Below are positions 1 through 7,474 of a stretch of 64,000 nucleotides of DNA, one piece after another (positions within the stretch are counted from its first letter, which is position 1; each line of letters opens with the position of its first letter). The translations under genes and the position numbers were made by a program. Under the pieces are notes generated by a model. That model had not been told where the DNA came from and made no database searches. It was given only the letters and a program-made list of their open reading frames with translations. The DNA comes from Streptomyces shenzhenensis (GTDB lineage Bacteria; Actinomycetota; Actinomycetes; Streptomycetales; Streptomycetaceae), in the NCBI RefSeq assembly GCF_003688995.1, contig NZ_PENI01000011.1:174946-238945 (forward strand), in the 5' to 3' direction.

Positions 1-1
1 G

Positions 2-322
2 TCCCACCGCGACGACTCCTTCGCGCCCGGTGCGATGGCCGGCCTCCTGGAGGGCCCCGTCTACACCAAGCCGCCCCTCTGGCGCGGCCGTGACATCCCG
101 GACGTGCTGCTCAGCGGCCACCACGGGAAGATCGCCCGCTGGCGCCGGGACGAGGCCCTGAAGCGCACGGCGGCCAACCGGCCCGACCTCATCGAGCGCT
201 GCGACCCCAAGGGCCTCGACAAGAAGGACCGCGAGATGCTCTCCATCCTCGGCTGGGCCCCGGACCCGGACGGCGAGCCGTACGGCCGATTTTGGCGCAG
301 ACCAGAAGGCATGGAACAATAG
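2..322 (+). CDS. trmD: tRNA (guanine-N1)-methyltransferase TrmD, C-terminal part
   Basis: This is the last 106 residues of TrmD, cut by the left edge of the window. TrmD methylates G37 of tRNAs and prevents +1 frameshifting in the cytosol. The visible part contains the family pattern DDSFAPG, then LLEGPVYTKPP and the VLLSGHHGKIARWRRDEAL block, which forms the hinge and tRNA-binding region of SPOUT-class TrmD. The final 40 residues hold basic and acidic helices typical of actinobacterial members. It lies directly upstream of rplS, the classical trmD-rplS order. The start and the knot core are outside the window. Confidence 0.95.
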   Translation, partial: SHRDDSFAPGAMAGLLEGPVYTKPPLWRGRDIPDVLLSGHHGKIARWRRDEALKRTAANRPDLIERCDPKGLDKKDREMLSILGWAPDPDGEPYGRFWRRPEGMEQ

Positions 323-457
323 GTCGCTGTTGTGCGTCCGTCCGGCGTGCGCCCCTGCCACAGGGGGACACGACGCCCGTCCCGACCCGCACGGCACACC
401 TCCCGAACTTCTAGTTCCCGTTGATGACCTGTGGCATCAGCGAAGAAAGCAGACGAC

Positions 458-808
458 ATGTCTCACCTGCTCGACTCCGTCGACTCCGCGTCGCTGCGCA
501 GCGACGTCCCGGCCTTCCGCCCGGGTGACACCGTCAACGTGCACGTCCGCGTCATCGAGGGCAACCGCTCCCGTGTGCAGCAGTTCAAGGGCGTAGTCAT
601 CCGCCGCCAGGGCTCCGGTGTCCGCGAGACCTTCACGGTCCGCAAGGTCTCCTTCTCCGTCGGCGTCGAGCGCACCTTCCCGGTGCACACCCCGATCGTG
701 GAGAAGATCGAGCTCGTCACCAAGGGTGACGTGCGCCGCGCCAAGCTGTACTACCTGCGTGACCTGCGCGGCAAGGCCGCGAAGATCAAGGAGAAGCGCG
801 AGAACTGA
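458..808 (+). CDS. rplS: 50S ribosomal protein L19
   Basis: L19 sits at the 30S-50S interface of the ribosome. The 116-residue product has the usual length and family motifs: FRPGDTVNVHVRVIEG near residue 20, RVQQFKGVVIRRQGSG, the ERTFPVHTP stretch, and a basic C-terminus ending in KIKEKREN. An in-frame GTG 27 bases upstream (431) would add nine residues that do not look like L19. The ATG at 458 has a purine-rich AGAAAG stretch upstream and gives the standard N-terminus MSHLLD, so it is preferred. It follows trmD by 135 bases and precedes the signal peptidase cluster. Confidence 0.97.
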   Translation: MSHLLDSVDSASLRSDVPAFRPGDTVNVHVRVIEGNRSRVQQFKGVVIRRQGSGVRETFTVRKVSFSVGVERTFPVHTPIVEKIELVTKGDVRRAKLYYLRDLRGKAAKIKEKREN

Positions 809-853
809 GCGCTTCGCGGAGTCCGCGGCGGGGCCGGATAGCATCAGCCCCCG

Positions 854-1549
854 ATGGACACCGAAGCACAGCCGATGCGACGCGACCGCACCTCCAGCCC
901 CGGTACACCGGGCGCGGAGAGGCGGTCGCGTTTCGCGTTGGTGTCGCGATTCGCCGACTGGCTGCCGGGCGGACGGATCACCCTCACCCTCTTCGTCTGT
1001 CTGCTGTTCCTGCTGCTCCTCAACACGTTCGTGGCGCAGCCCTTCCAGATCCCGAGCGGATCCATGGAGGGCGGATTGAGGATCGGGGACCGCGTTCTCG
1101 TAAATAAGTTGGCGTACCGTTTTGGTGCCGAGCCGCAGCGCGGTGATGTCGTCGTGTTCGACGGAACCGGGTATTTCGGGGACGCGGACTACATCAAACG
1201 CGTTGTAGGTGTGGGCGGAGACCATGTGGTGTGCTGCGACAAGGAGGGGAGGATCGAAGTGAACGGCCGAGCGGTCGACGAGACGGCGTTCCTCCATCCC
1301 GGGGACAGCCCGTCCAGCGTGCCCTTCGACGTCGTCGTGCCCCCGGGCCGGCTGTTCGTGCTCGGCGACCACCGCAGCGACTCCAGCGACTCCCGCGACC
1401 ACCTGGGCTCCCCGGGCGGCGGCATGATCCCCGTCGGCGATGTGATCGGGCGGGCCGACTGGATCGCCTGGCCCTTCGCGCACTGGACCCACCTGCACCG
1501 CCCTGACGCCTACGCGCGCGTGCCCGCCGCGGAGGACGCGCATGGGTAA
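854..1549 (+). CDS. sipW: Type I signal peptidase SipW
   Basis: This membrane-bound leader peptidase cleaves Sec and Tat signal peptides on the outer face of the cytoplasmic membrane. There is one N-terminal membrane segment (about residues 39-58, LTLFVCLLFLLLLNTFV). It is followed by the catalytic serine box IPSGSMEGGLRIGDR and the catalytic lysine box YIKRVVGVGGD. The LGDHRSDSSDSRDH box is also present. No C-terminal membrane helix is visible, unlike SipZ. It is first of four tandem Sip genes, and its stop overlaps the start of sipX by 8 bases, which suggests translational coupling. The W name rests on position in the cluster as in S. lividans and S. coelicolor. Confidence 0.9.
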   Translation: MDTEAQPMRRDRTSSPGTPGAERRSRFALVSRFADWLPGGRITLTLFVCLLFLLLLNTFVAQPFQIPSGSMEGGLRIGDRVLVNKLAYRFGAEPQRGDVVVFDGTGYFGDADYIKRVVGVGGDHVVCCDKEGRIEVNGRAVDETAFLHPGDSPSSVPFDVVVPPGRLFVLGDHRSDSSDSRDHLGSPGGGMIPVGDVIGRADWIAWPFAHWTHLHRPDAYARVPAAEDAHG

Positions 1550-2633
1550 CCGGGGCAGGCCGCGCGGTGTGCCCAGCGGCGCCGCCGACAACCTGCTGCC
1601 CACCGGGGCCCGGCGCGCGGCCGGCCCGGCCGGCGGACGCACCCGCGCGGAGCGGCGCAAGCTCCAGCGCAAGGTCAAGCGCAGGCGCAGGCGCAGCGCG
1701 GTGCGCGAGATACCGCTCCTGGTCGGTGTGGCCGTGCTGATAGCGCTGGTCCTGAAGACCTTCCTCGTGCAGGCCTTCGTGATCCCGTCGGGCTCCATGG
1801 AGCAGACGATCCAGATCGGCGACCGGGTCCTGGTCGACAAGCTCACCCCCTGGTTCGGCTCCAAGCCGGAGCGCGGGGACGTCGTCGTGTTCCACGATCC
1901 GGGCGGCTGGCTGGCCGACGAGCAGACCACCAAGAAGAACGACCCCATCGTCGTCAAACAGGTCAAGGAAGGGCTCACCTTCATCGGTCTGCTGCCCTCC
2001 GACAACGAGAAGGACCTCATCAAGCGGGTCATCGGCGTCGGCGGTGACCACGTCAAGTGCTGCGACGCGCAGGGCCGGATGACCGTCAACGGCGTTGCCC
2101 TGTCCGAGACGGACTACCTGTACCCCGGCAACGCGCCCTCCGCGACGCCGTTCGACGTCACTGTCCCCCAGGGGCGGCTGTGGGTGATGGGCGACCACCG
2201 CGACAACTCCGCGGACTCGCGTGCCCACCAGGACACCGACTACGGCGGCACGGTCGCCGTGGACTCCGTGGTGGGCCGGGCCATGATCATCGGCTGGCCC
2301 ATCGGCCACTGGTCCAGCCTGACCGAGCCAAAAACCTTCGCAAGCGTGACGAACTCCGTGTCGGGGTCGACCGCTGCTCCCCGGCTGTCGCATAGGGTTG
2401 CCTCCGACGATCCGAACGGAATGATCCGGCTCCCGACTCCTGCGGAACTCCCGCTCGTTATGGGAGTGGTGGGCCTGCACCGTACCCGGAGCAGGCGGCG
2501 GCACAGAGTGAGGAGTTGGCGTGGGGGATGTGGCGGTTGGCGCACGGTCGGGACACGACGGCGAGGAACACCGCGGGCGCCCCGTGGAATCGAGCGGCCC
2601 CATGGCGGACGGCGTCGTGACCTCCGGGAATGA
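1542..2633 (+). CDS. sipX: Type I signal peptidase SipX, with a run-on C-terminus
   Basis: This is the second leader peptidase of the cluster. A basic N-terminal region of about 55 residues, rich in Arg and Lys, precedes a membrane segment (IPLLVGVAVLIALVLKTF). Then come the catalytic serine box IPSGSMEQT, lysine box DLIKRVIGVGGD and MGDHRDNSADSRAH. After the catalytic domain a short hydrophobic stretch (LPLVMGVVGL) runs into arginines, as at the end of SipY. The frame then stays open and overlaps the start of sipY by 113 bases. The last 40 or so residues are Arg/Gly-rich and do not look like a folded domain. The original stop may have been lost, or the extension may be tolerated. Confidence 0.87.
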   Translation: MGNRGRPRGVPSGAADNLLPTGARRAAGPAGGRTRAERRKLQRKVKRRRRRSAVREIPLLVGVAVLIALVLKTFLVQAFVIPSGSMEQTIQIGDRVLVDKLTPWFGSKPERGDVVVFHDPGGWLADEQTTKKNDPIVVKQVKEGLTFIGLLPSDNEKDLIKRVIGVGGDHVKCCDAQGRMTVNGVALSETDYLYPGNAPSATPFDVTVPQGRLWVMGDHRDNSADSRAHQDTDYGGTVAVDSVVGRAMIIGWPIGHWSSLTEPKTFASVTNSVSGSTAAPRLSHRVASDDPNGMIRLPTPAELPLVMGVVGLHRTRSRRRHRVRSWRGGCGGWRTVGTRRRGTPRAPRGIERPHGGRRRDLRE

Positions 2634-3510
2634 CGCAGGGGCGGCGCGAGACGCCATGCCTGCCGACGGGCAGCCCCCGGTGGACGGCACGGCGGACCGG
2701 GGGCGGGGCGACTCGGCTCCCGGGCCGAAGAAGCCGCGCTCCTTCTGGAAGGAACTGCCGATCCTGATCGGCATCGCGCTGGTGCTGGCGCTGCTGATCA
2801 AGACGTTTCTGGTGCAGGCGTTCTCGATCCCGTCGGACTCGATGCAGAACACCCTGCAGCAGGGTGACCGCGTCCTGGTCGACAAGCTCACTCCGTGGTT
2901 CGGCTCGGAGCCGGAGCGTGGCGAGGTGGTCGTCTTCCACGACCCGGACAACTGGCTGGCGGGCGAGCCGACGCCCACTCCGAACGCCGTGCAGCAGGTC
3001 CTCAGCTGGATCGGCCTGATGCCGTCCGCGGAGGAGAAGGACCTGATCAAGCGGGTCGTCGCGGTCGGCGGCGACACGGTCGAGTGCAAGAACACCGGCC
3101 CGCTGCTGGTCAACGGCAGGGCGCTGAACGAGTCGTATGTCTACCCCGGCAACACCCCGTGCAGCATGGACGACCAGGGCGGCCAGTTCAGTGTGAAGAT
3201 CCCCGAGGGCTACCTCTGGGTGATGGGCGACCACCGCCAGAACTCCCGCGACTCCCGCTACAACCAGGCCGACAAGAACCACGGCATGGTCCCGGTCGAC
3301 AAGGTCGTCGGGCGTGCCATCGTCAAGGCTTGGCCGATCAACCGCTGGGGCACCCTGCCGGTCCCGGACACCTTCGACCAGCCCGGCCTCGACCAGCAGG
3401 CCCCCTCCGCCGCCTCGCTGTCGGTGGCCCCCGAGGGCATCGCGCTCGTGGGCGTCCTGCCGGTGGCGGTGTGGCGCCGCCGCCGGGCCGCGGCGAGCCG
3501 GACCCGCTGA
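2521..3510 (+). CDS. sipY: Type I signal peptidase SipY
   Basis: This is the third leader peptidase. The GTG start at 2521 is chosen because GAGGAG lies six bases upstream. A disordered acidic/glycine-rich N-terminus of about 75 residues precedes the membrane segment LPILIGIALVLALLIK. The catalytic serine lies in IPSDSMQNTL and the lysine in DLIKRVVAVGGD, with MGDHRQNSRDSRYN downstream. A short C-terminal hydrophobic stretch (GIALVGVLPVAVW) followed by four arginines could be a second membrane anchor with the tail inside. SipY is a major peptidase in S. lividans; the assignment here is by order and similarity to SipX. It is followed by a repeat-rich gap of 149 bases before sipZ. Confidence 0.9.
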   Translation: MGDVAVGARSGHDGEEHRGRPVESSGPMADGVVTSGNDAGAARDAMPADGQPPVDGTADRGRGDSAPGPKKPRSFWKELPILIGIALVLALLIKTFLVQAFSIPSDSMQNTLQQGDRVLVDKLTPWFGSEPERGEVVVFHDPDNWLAGEPTPTPNAVQQVLSWIGLMPSAEEKDLIKRVVAVGGDTVECKNTGPLLVNGRALNESYVYPGNTPCSMDDQGGQFSVKIPEGYLWVMGDHRQNSRDSRYNQADKNHGMVPVDKVVGRAIVKAWPINRWGTLPVPDTFDQPGLDQQAPSAASLSVAPEGIALVGVLPVAVWRRRRAAASRTR

Positions 3511-3534
3511 AACTGCCGCCCGGGCCGTACGCCC

Positions 3535-3580
3535 GGGCCGCCACGTCCCGGGGAAGGCCGGGCCGCCACGTCCGGGGAAG
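3535..3580 (+). repeat. Tandem direct repeat between sipY and sipZ
   Basis: A unit reading gggccgccacgtcccgggga and two to three further bases occurs twice with a 25-base period, the second copy one base shorter. It sits just after the sipY stop in a very GC-rich gap. It could feed a weak terminator structure or be a slipped-strand duplication; no function is evident. Confidence 0.6.
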
Positions 3581-3659
3581 CCTGGGTTCGGCCCCGCTCC
3601 CGACCGGGTCGGGAGGGAGGCTGGGCCCGCTTCGGAACCGCCCGGTAGGGTGCGGGTCC

Positions 3660-4427
3660 ATGGGTGGCGAGAGCACGACACATACGGCCCCGAGCGGCAC
3701 CGGCGCGGCGCAGATCGGCAGCCCGCTCGGTCACCGGCTGTCCGGGGTGGCCGTGGCACTGGGCCTGGTGCTGTTCCTCGGGGGATTCGCGTGGGGAGCG
3801 GTGGTCTACCGGCCGTACACCGTGCCCACCGGCTCGATGACCCCGACGATCGACGCCGGCGACCGCGTCCTCGCGGAGCGCGTCGACGGCGGCGAGATAC
3901 GCCGGGGCGACGTCGTCGTCTTCCGCGACAAGACCTGGGTGACCAATTCCGACGTGGTCAAGCGCGTGGTCGCGGTCGGCGGCGACACCGTCGCCTGCTG
4001 CACCGACGGCAAGCTGACCGTCAACGGCGAACAGATCGAGGAGCCCTACCTCCCCAAGGGCGACTTCGCCGAGATGTCGGACTTCCCGACCGTCAAGGTC
4101 CCCGCGGGCCGCCTCTTCCTCCTCGGCGACGAGCGGCAGGGTTCGCTGGACTCCACCGCCCACCTCACCGACGCCGCCCGTGGCACCGTCGCCCGCAGCG
4201 CCGTGTCCGCCCGCGTCGACGCCGTCGCCTGGCCCATGAAGGGCATGCTCAAGGCCCCCACCGGCTTCGAGGCCCTCGGGGCGCTCTCCCAGCCCGGGCC
4301 GCTGCGCCTCGTCGTCGTCCTGATCGTCGTCGGCGCCGCCCTCGTCCTCGGCGGCGCCGCCTACGGGCCGGTCGCCAAGCGGCTGGGCCGCTCCCGCACC
4401 CGTCCGGAGCCCGCCGGTGTCCACTGA
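3660..4427 (+). CDS. sipZ: Type I signal peptidase SipZ
   Basis: This is the fourth leader peptidase, 255 residues. An N-terminal membrane segment (VAVALGLVLFLGGFAWGAVV) leads to the catalytic serine box VPTGSMTPTIDAGDR and the lysine box DVVKRVVAVGGD. The LGDERQGSLDSTAH box replaces the GDHR..S.DSR form of its siblings. A clear second membrane helix near the C-terminus (RLVVVLIVVGAALVLGGAAYG) is followed by a basic tail, so both ends are anchored. It is the most divergent of the four. The ATG at 3660 is used because it starts just ahead of the hydrophilic leader MGGESTTH. It overlaps the NUDIX gene by 11 bases. Confidence 0.9.
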   Translation: MGGESTTHTAPSGTGAAQIGSPLGHRLSGVAVALGLVLFLGGFAWGAVVYRPYTVPTGSMTPTIDAGDRVLAERVDGGEIRRGDVVVFRDKTWVTNSDVVKRVVAVGGDTVACCTDGKLTVNGEQIEEPYLPKGDFAEMSDFPTVKVPAGRLFLLGDERQGSLDSTAHLTDAARGTVARSAVSARVDAVAWPMKGMLKAPTGFEALGALSQPGPLRLVVVLIVVGAALVLGGAAYGPVAKRLGRSRTRPEPAGVH

Positions 4428-4941
4428 GGCCAGGGACGCGGGCGAGGACGGGTACACGGGGGGCCTGCGCAAGGTCGCACGGGTGGTGCTGCTGGACCCC
4501 GACGACCGCATCCTGCTGCTGCACGGACACGAGCCGGACGACCCGGCCGACGACTGGTGGTTCACGCCCGGCGGCGGCCTGGAGGGCGACGAGACGCGCG
4601 CCCAGGCCGCGCTGCGGGAGCTGGCCGAGGAGACCGGCATCACCGAGGTCGACCTGGGGCCGGTGCTGTGGCGGCGCCGGTGCTCCTTCCCGTTCGCCGG
4701 CCGCCGCTGGGACCAGGACGAGTGGTACTACCTGGCCCGTACGGCGCAGACGACGACCGAGGCCATGGCCCTGACCGAGCTGGAGCGGCGCAGCGTCGCC
4801 GGAGCGCGTTGGTGGACGTGTCGGGAACTGGCCCGTACGCATGAGACGGTGTACCCGACCAGACTCGCCGGGCTGCTCCGGACGCTGCTCGACGAAGGTC
4901 CCCCGGCCGGGCCCATGACCCTTGACACGGAAATCGTCTAG
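4417..4941 (+). CDS. NUDIX hydrolase
   Basis: This is a 174-residue cytosolic NUDIX-fold pyrophosphohydrolase of unknown substrate. The NUDIX box is complete: GGGLEGDETRAQAALRELAE followed by ETGI near residues 50-75, giving the metal-binding Glu residues. The fold begins with VARVVLLDPDDRILLLHGHE and ends with an aromatic segment WDQDEWYYLA. The GTG start overlaps the end of sipZ by 11 bases, so it is probably co-translated. The linkage to sip genes is conserved in Streptomyces as I recall it, but no functional link to secretion is evident from sequence. Confidence 0.9.
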   Translation: MSTEARDAGEDGYTGGLRKVARVVLLDPDDRILLLHGHEPDDPADDWWFTPGGGLEGDETRAQAALRELAEETGITEVDLGPVLWRRRCSFPFAGRRWDQDEWYYLARTAQTTTEAMALTELERRSVAGARWWTCRELARTHETVYPTRLAGLLRTLLDEGPPAGPMTLDTEIV

Positions 4942-4997
4942 AGGGACGCGGGACTGGCGCACAATGGTGGGATCGCACGGCTGAAGGGGAACATGCC

Positions 4998-5306
4998 ATG
5001 AGCGCCGAGGACCTCGAGAAGTACGAGACCGAGATGGAGCTGAAGCTCTACCGGGAGTACCGCGATGTCGTCGGTCTGTTCAAATACGTGATCGAGACCG
5101 AGCGGCGCTTCTACCTCACCAACGACTACGAGATGCAGGTGCACTCGGTCCAGGGCGAGGTGTTCTTCGAGGTGTCCATGGCGGACGCCTGGGTCTGGGA
5201 CATGTACCGCCCGGCCCGTTTCGTGAAGCAGGTACGCGTTCTGACGTTCAAGGACGTGAACATTGAGGAGCTGAACAAGAGCGATCTGGAGCTGCCGGGC
5301 GGGTGA
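4998..5306 (+). CDS. DUF2469 conserved actinobacterial protein
   Basis: This 102-residue cytosolic protein belongs to the DUF2469 family (the Mycobacterium tuberculosis Rv2901c group), which is strongly conserved in Actinobacteria. Characteristic stretches are MSAEDLEKYETEMELKLYRE, the aromatic ERRFYLTNDYEM, and ADAWVWDMYRPARFVKQVRV. There is no signal peptide or membrane segment. An AAGGGG stretch upstream of the ATG serves as the ribosome binding site. It is usually found, as here, just upstream of yraN-comM-dprA, which hints at a nucleic-acid role, but its biochemical function is not known. Confidence 0.92.
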   Translation: MSAEDLEKYETEMELKLYREYRDVVGLFKYVIETERRFYLTNDYEMQVHSVQGEVFFEVSMADAWVWDMYRPARFVKQVRVLTFKDVNIEELNKSDLELPGG

Positions 5307-5329
5307 AGGCCCTCGGACGGGTGACGGGG

Positions 5330-5338
5330 TTGTCCACA
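5330..5338 (+). promoter_or_regulatory. DnaA-box-like site in an inverted repeat
   Basis: The nonamer TTGTCCACA, the preferred Streptomyces DnaA box, lies inside the palindrome ggttgtccacaacc in the gap between the DUF2469 gene and yraN. A single isolated box is not an origin. Confidence 0.4.
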
Positions 5339-5412
5339 ACCGGCGGGTAACCCACCAAGATCCACTTCTTCCGGCCGGGCGCGCGACGGTGGGTGCCGGA
5401 GGTGGTGCCCGC

Positions 5413-5847
5413 ATGAACGCACAGCAGACGCACGCATCAGAACAGACGAACCGGTCAGAGCAGACCCGTCGGTCCCGAAGGACGCACCAGGCACGTCACG
5501 CACTCGGCAGGTACGGCGAGGATCTGGCCGTCCGGCGGCTGACCGCGGCCGGGATGACGGTCCTGGAGCGCAACTGGCGCTGCGGCAGGTCCGGCGAGAT
5601 CGACATCGTGGCCCGGGACGGGGACGCGCTCGTCGTCTGCGAGGTGAAGACGCGCCGGGGCGGGGGCTACGAGCATCCGATGGCCGCGGTGACCCCGGAG
5701 AAGGCGGAGCGCCTCCGCGGCCTCGCCGAACGCTGGATCCAGAGCCATGGCGGCGCCCCACCCGGCGGCGTCCGCATCGACCTGGTAGGCGTCCTGCTCC
5801 CGGACCGCGGAGCCCCCGTGGTCGAGCACGCGCGGGGGGTGGCCTGA
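5413..5847 (+). CDS. yraN: YraN/UPF0102 family putative endonuclease-like protein
   Basis: This 144-residue protein is of the YraN family, which has a restriction-endonuclease-like (Holliday-junction-resolvase-type) fold. The core residues are RYGEDLAVRRL, GEIDIVARDGDALVVCEVKT and a conserved Arg pair after EVKT. This gives the E...D...ExK pattern expected of the metal site. An upstream GTG at 5389 is possible, but GGAGGT nine bases before the ATG at 5413 decides the start. About 30 polar Gln/Arg/Ser residues precede the domain. It is followed after one base by comM, so it is part of a yraN-comM-dprA operon. The physiological role of YraN is not settled. Confidence 0.88.
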   Translation: MNAQQTHASEQTNRSEQTRRSRRTHQARHALGRYGEDLAVRRLTAAGMTVLERNWRCGRSGEIDIVARDGDALVVCEVKTRRGGGYEHPMAAVTPEKAERLRGLAERWIQSHGGAPPGGVRIDLVGVLLPDRGAPVVEHARGVA

Positions 5848-5848
5848 G

Positions 5849-7474
5849 ATGGGATTCGCCCGTACGTGCTCCGTGGCGCTGGTGGGCGTCGAGGGCGTGG
5901 TGGTCGAGGTCCAGGCCGACCTGGAGCCGGGGGTGGCGGCGTTCACGCTGGTGGGGCTGCCGGACAAGAGCCTGACGGAGAGCCGGGACCGGGTTCGGGC
6001 CGCGGTGGTCAACTCGGGCGCCGAGTGGCCGCAGAAGAAGCTCACGGTGGGCCTCAGCCCGGCCTCGGTACCGAAGGCCGGCAGCGGCTTCGACCTCGCC
6101 GTGGCGTGCGCGGTGCTCGGCGCCGCCGAGCGGATCGATCCCAGGGTGCTCGCCGACATCGTGATGATCGGTGAGCTGGGGCTTGACGGCCGGGTGCGCC
6201 CGGTCCGGGGCATCCTGCCGGCGGTGCTGGCCGCGGCCGACGCCGGATACGAGCAGGTGGTGGTGCCCGAGTGCGCCGCGGCCGAGGCGGCGCTGGTGCC
6301 CGGGGTGTCGGTGCTCGGCATCCGCAGCCTGCGCCAGTTGATCGCCCTGCTGACGGACGAACCCGTACCCGACGAGAAACCCGACGACCTGGGCCGACCG
6401 GATCCGCTCCTCGCGGGCCTGCGGGTGCCCGGCACGGGCGCGGCCACCGGCATGCACAGCATCGGCGCCGCCCAGCACGACCATGACCATGACCTCGCCG
6501 ACGTGGTGGGCCAGCACTCGGCGCGCACGGCGGTGGAGGTGGCCGCCGCGGGCGGTCACCACCTGTTCCTCGAAGGACCGCCCGGTGCGGGCAAGACGAT
6601 GCTGGCGGAGCGGCTGCCCGCCGTGCTGCCCCGGCTCGGCCGGGAGGAATCGCTGGAGGTCACGGCGGTGCACTCGGTGGCCGGGCTGCTGCCGCCGGGC
6701 AAACCGCTGATCGACGTCGCGCCCTACTGCGCCCCGCACCACTCGGCCACCATGCAGTCCCTCGTCGGCGGCGGCCCCGGCATCGCGCGTCCCGGCGCGG
6801 TGTCCCTGGCCCACCGGGGCGTGCTCTTCCTCGACGAGGCGCCCGAGTTCCACGGCCAGACCCTGGACGCGCTGCGGCAGCCCCTGGAGGCGGGGCATGT
6901 GGTGATCGCGCGCAGCGCCGGAGTGGTCCGGTTCCCGGCCCGGTTCCTGATGGTGCTGGCGGCCAATCCGTGTCCGTGCGGACGTTTCTCGCAGCGGGAC
7001 GCCCTGTGCGAGTGCCCGCCGTCGGTGATCCGACGCTATCAGGCGCGGCTGTCCGGTCCGCTGCTCGACCGGGTCGACCTCCGCGTCGAGGTGGATCCCG
7101 TGACGCGCGCCGAGCTCACCCAGCCGGGCGCCCGCGGCGAGTCCTCCGCGACGGTCGCCGACCGGGTCCGGGAGGCGCGGGAGCGTGCCGCCGCGCGGTT
7201 CACGGGAAGCCCGTGGCGGACCAACAGCGACGTGCCCGGGCGGGAGCTGCGCAGCCGCTGGCACGCCGCGAGCGGCGCGATGGACGACGCGGAGCGGAAC
7301 CTGGAGCGGGGCGTACTGACGGCCCGGGGGCTCGACCGGGTCCTGCGTGTCGCCTGGACGGTGGCCGATCTCGCCGGTCACGACCGGCCGGACGCCACCG
7401 ACGTCGCGCTCGCCCTGCAACTGCGCACCGGCGTCCCACGGGGCGTGCCCATGGCCATCGGGGCACCGGCGTGA
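5849..7474 (+). CDS. comM: YifB/ComM family Mg-chelatase-like AAA+ ATPase
   Basis: This 541-residue AAA+ protein is related to ComM, a hexameric helicase that promotes branch migration during integration of transformed DNA in Gram-negative species. Domains: an N-terminal ChlI-type domain (about 1-165, with LVGLPDKSLTESRDRVRAA), an AAA+ module with Walker A GPPGAGKTM near 248 and Walker B GVLFLDEAPEF near 330, and a C-terminal Mg-chelatase domain. A Cys-rich loop NPCPCGRF...CECPP could bind zinc. A short HDHDHD run lies in the linker before the Walker A. It sits one base after yraN and overlaps dprA by four bases. In Streptomyces its role is untested; a general recombination role is an inference. 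Confidence 0.92.
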   Translation: MGFARTCSVALVGVEGVVVEVQADLEPGVAAFTLVGLPDKSLTESRDRVRAAVVNSGAEWPQKKLTVGLSPASVPKAGSGFDLAVACAVLGAAERIDPRVLADIVMIGELGLDGRVRPVRGILPAVLAAADAGYEQVVVPECAAAEAALVPGVSVLGIRSLRQLIALLTDEPVPDEKPDDLGRPDPLLAGLRVPGTGAATGMHSIGAAQHDHDHDLADVVGQHSARTAVEVAAAGGHHLFLEGPPGAGKTMLAERLPAVLPRLGREESLEVTAVHSVAGLLPPGKPLIDVAPYCAPHHSATMQSLVGGGPGIARPGAVSLAHRGVLFLDEAPEFHGQTLDALRQPLEAGHVVIARSAGVVRFPARFLMVLAANPCPCGRFSQRDALCECPPSVIRRYQARLSGPLLDRVDLRVEVDPVTRAELTQPGARGESSATVADRVREARERAAARFTGSPWRTNSDVPGRELRSRWHAASGAMDDAERNLERGVLTARGLDRVLRVAWTVADLAGHDRPDATDVALALQLRTGVPRGVPMAIGAPA

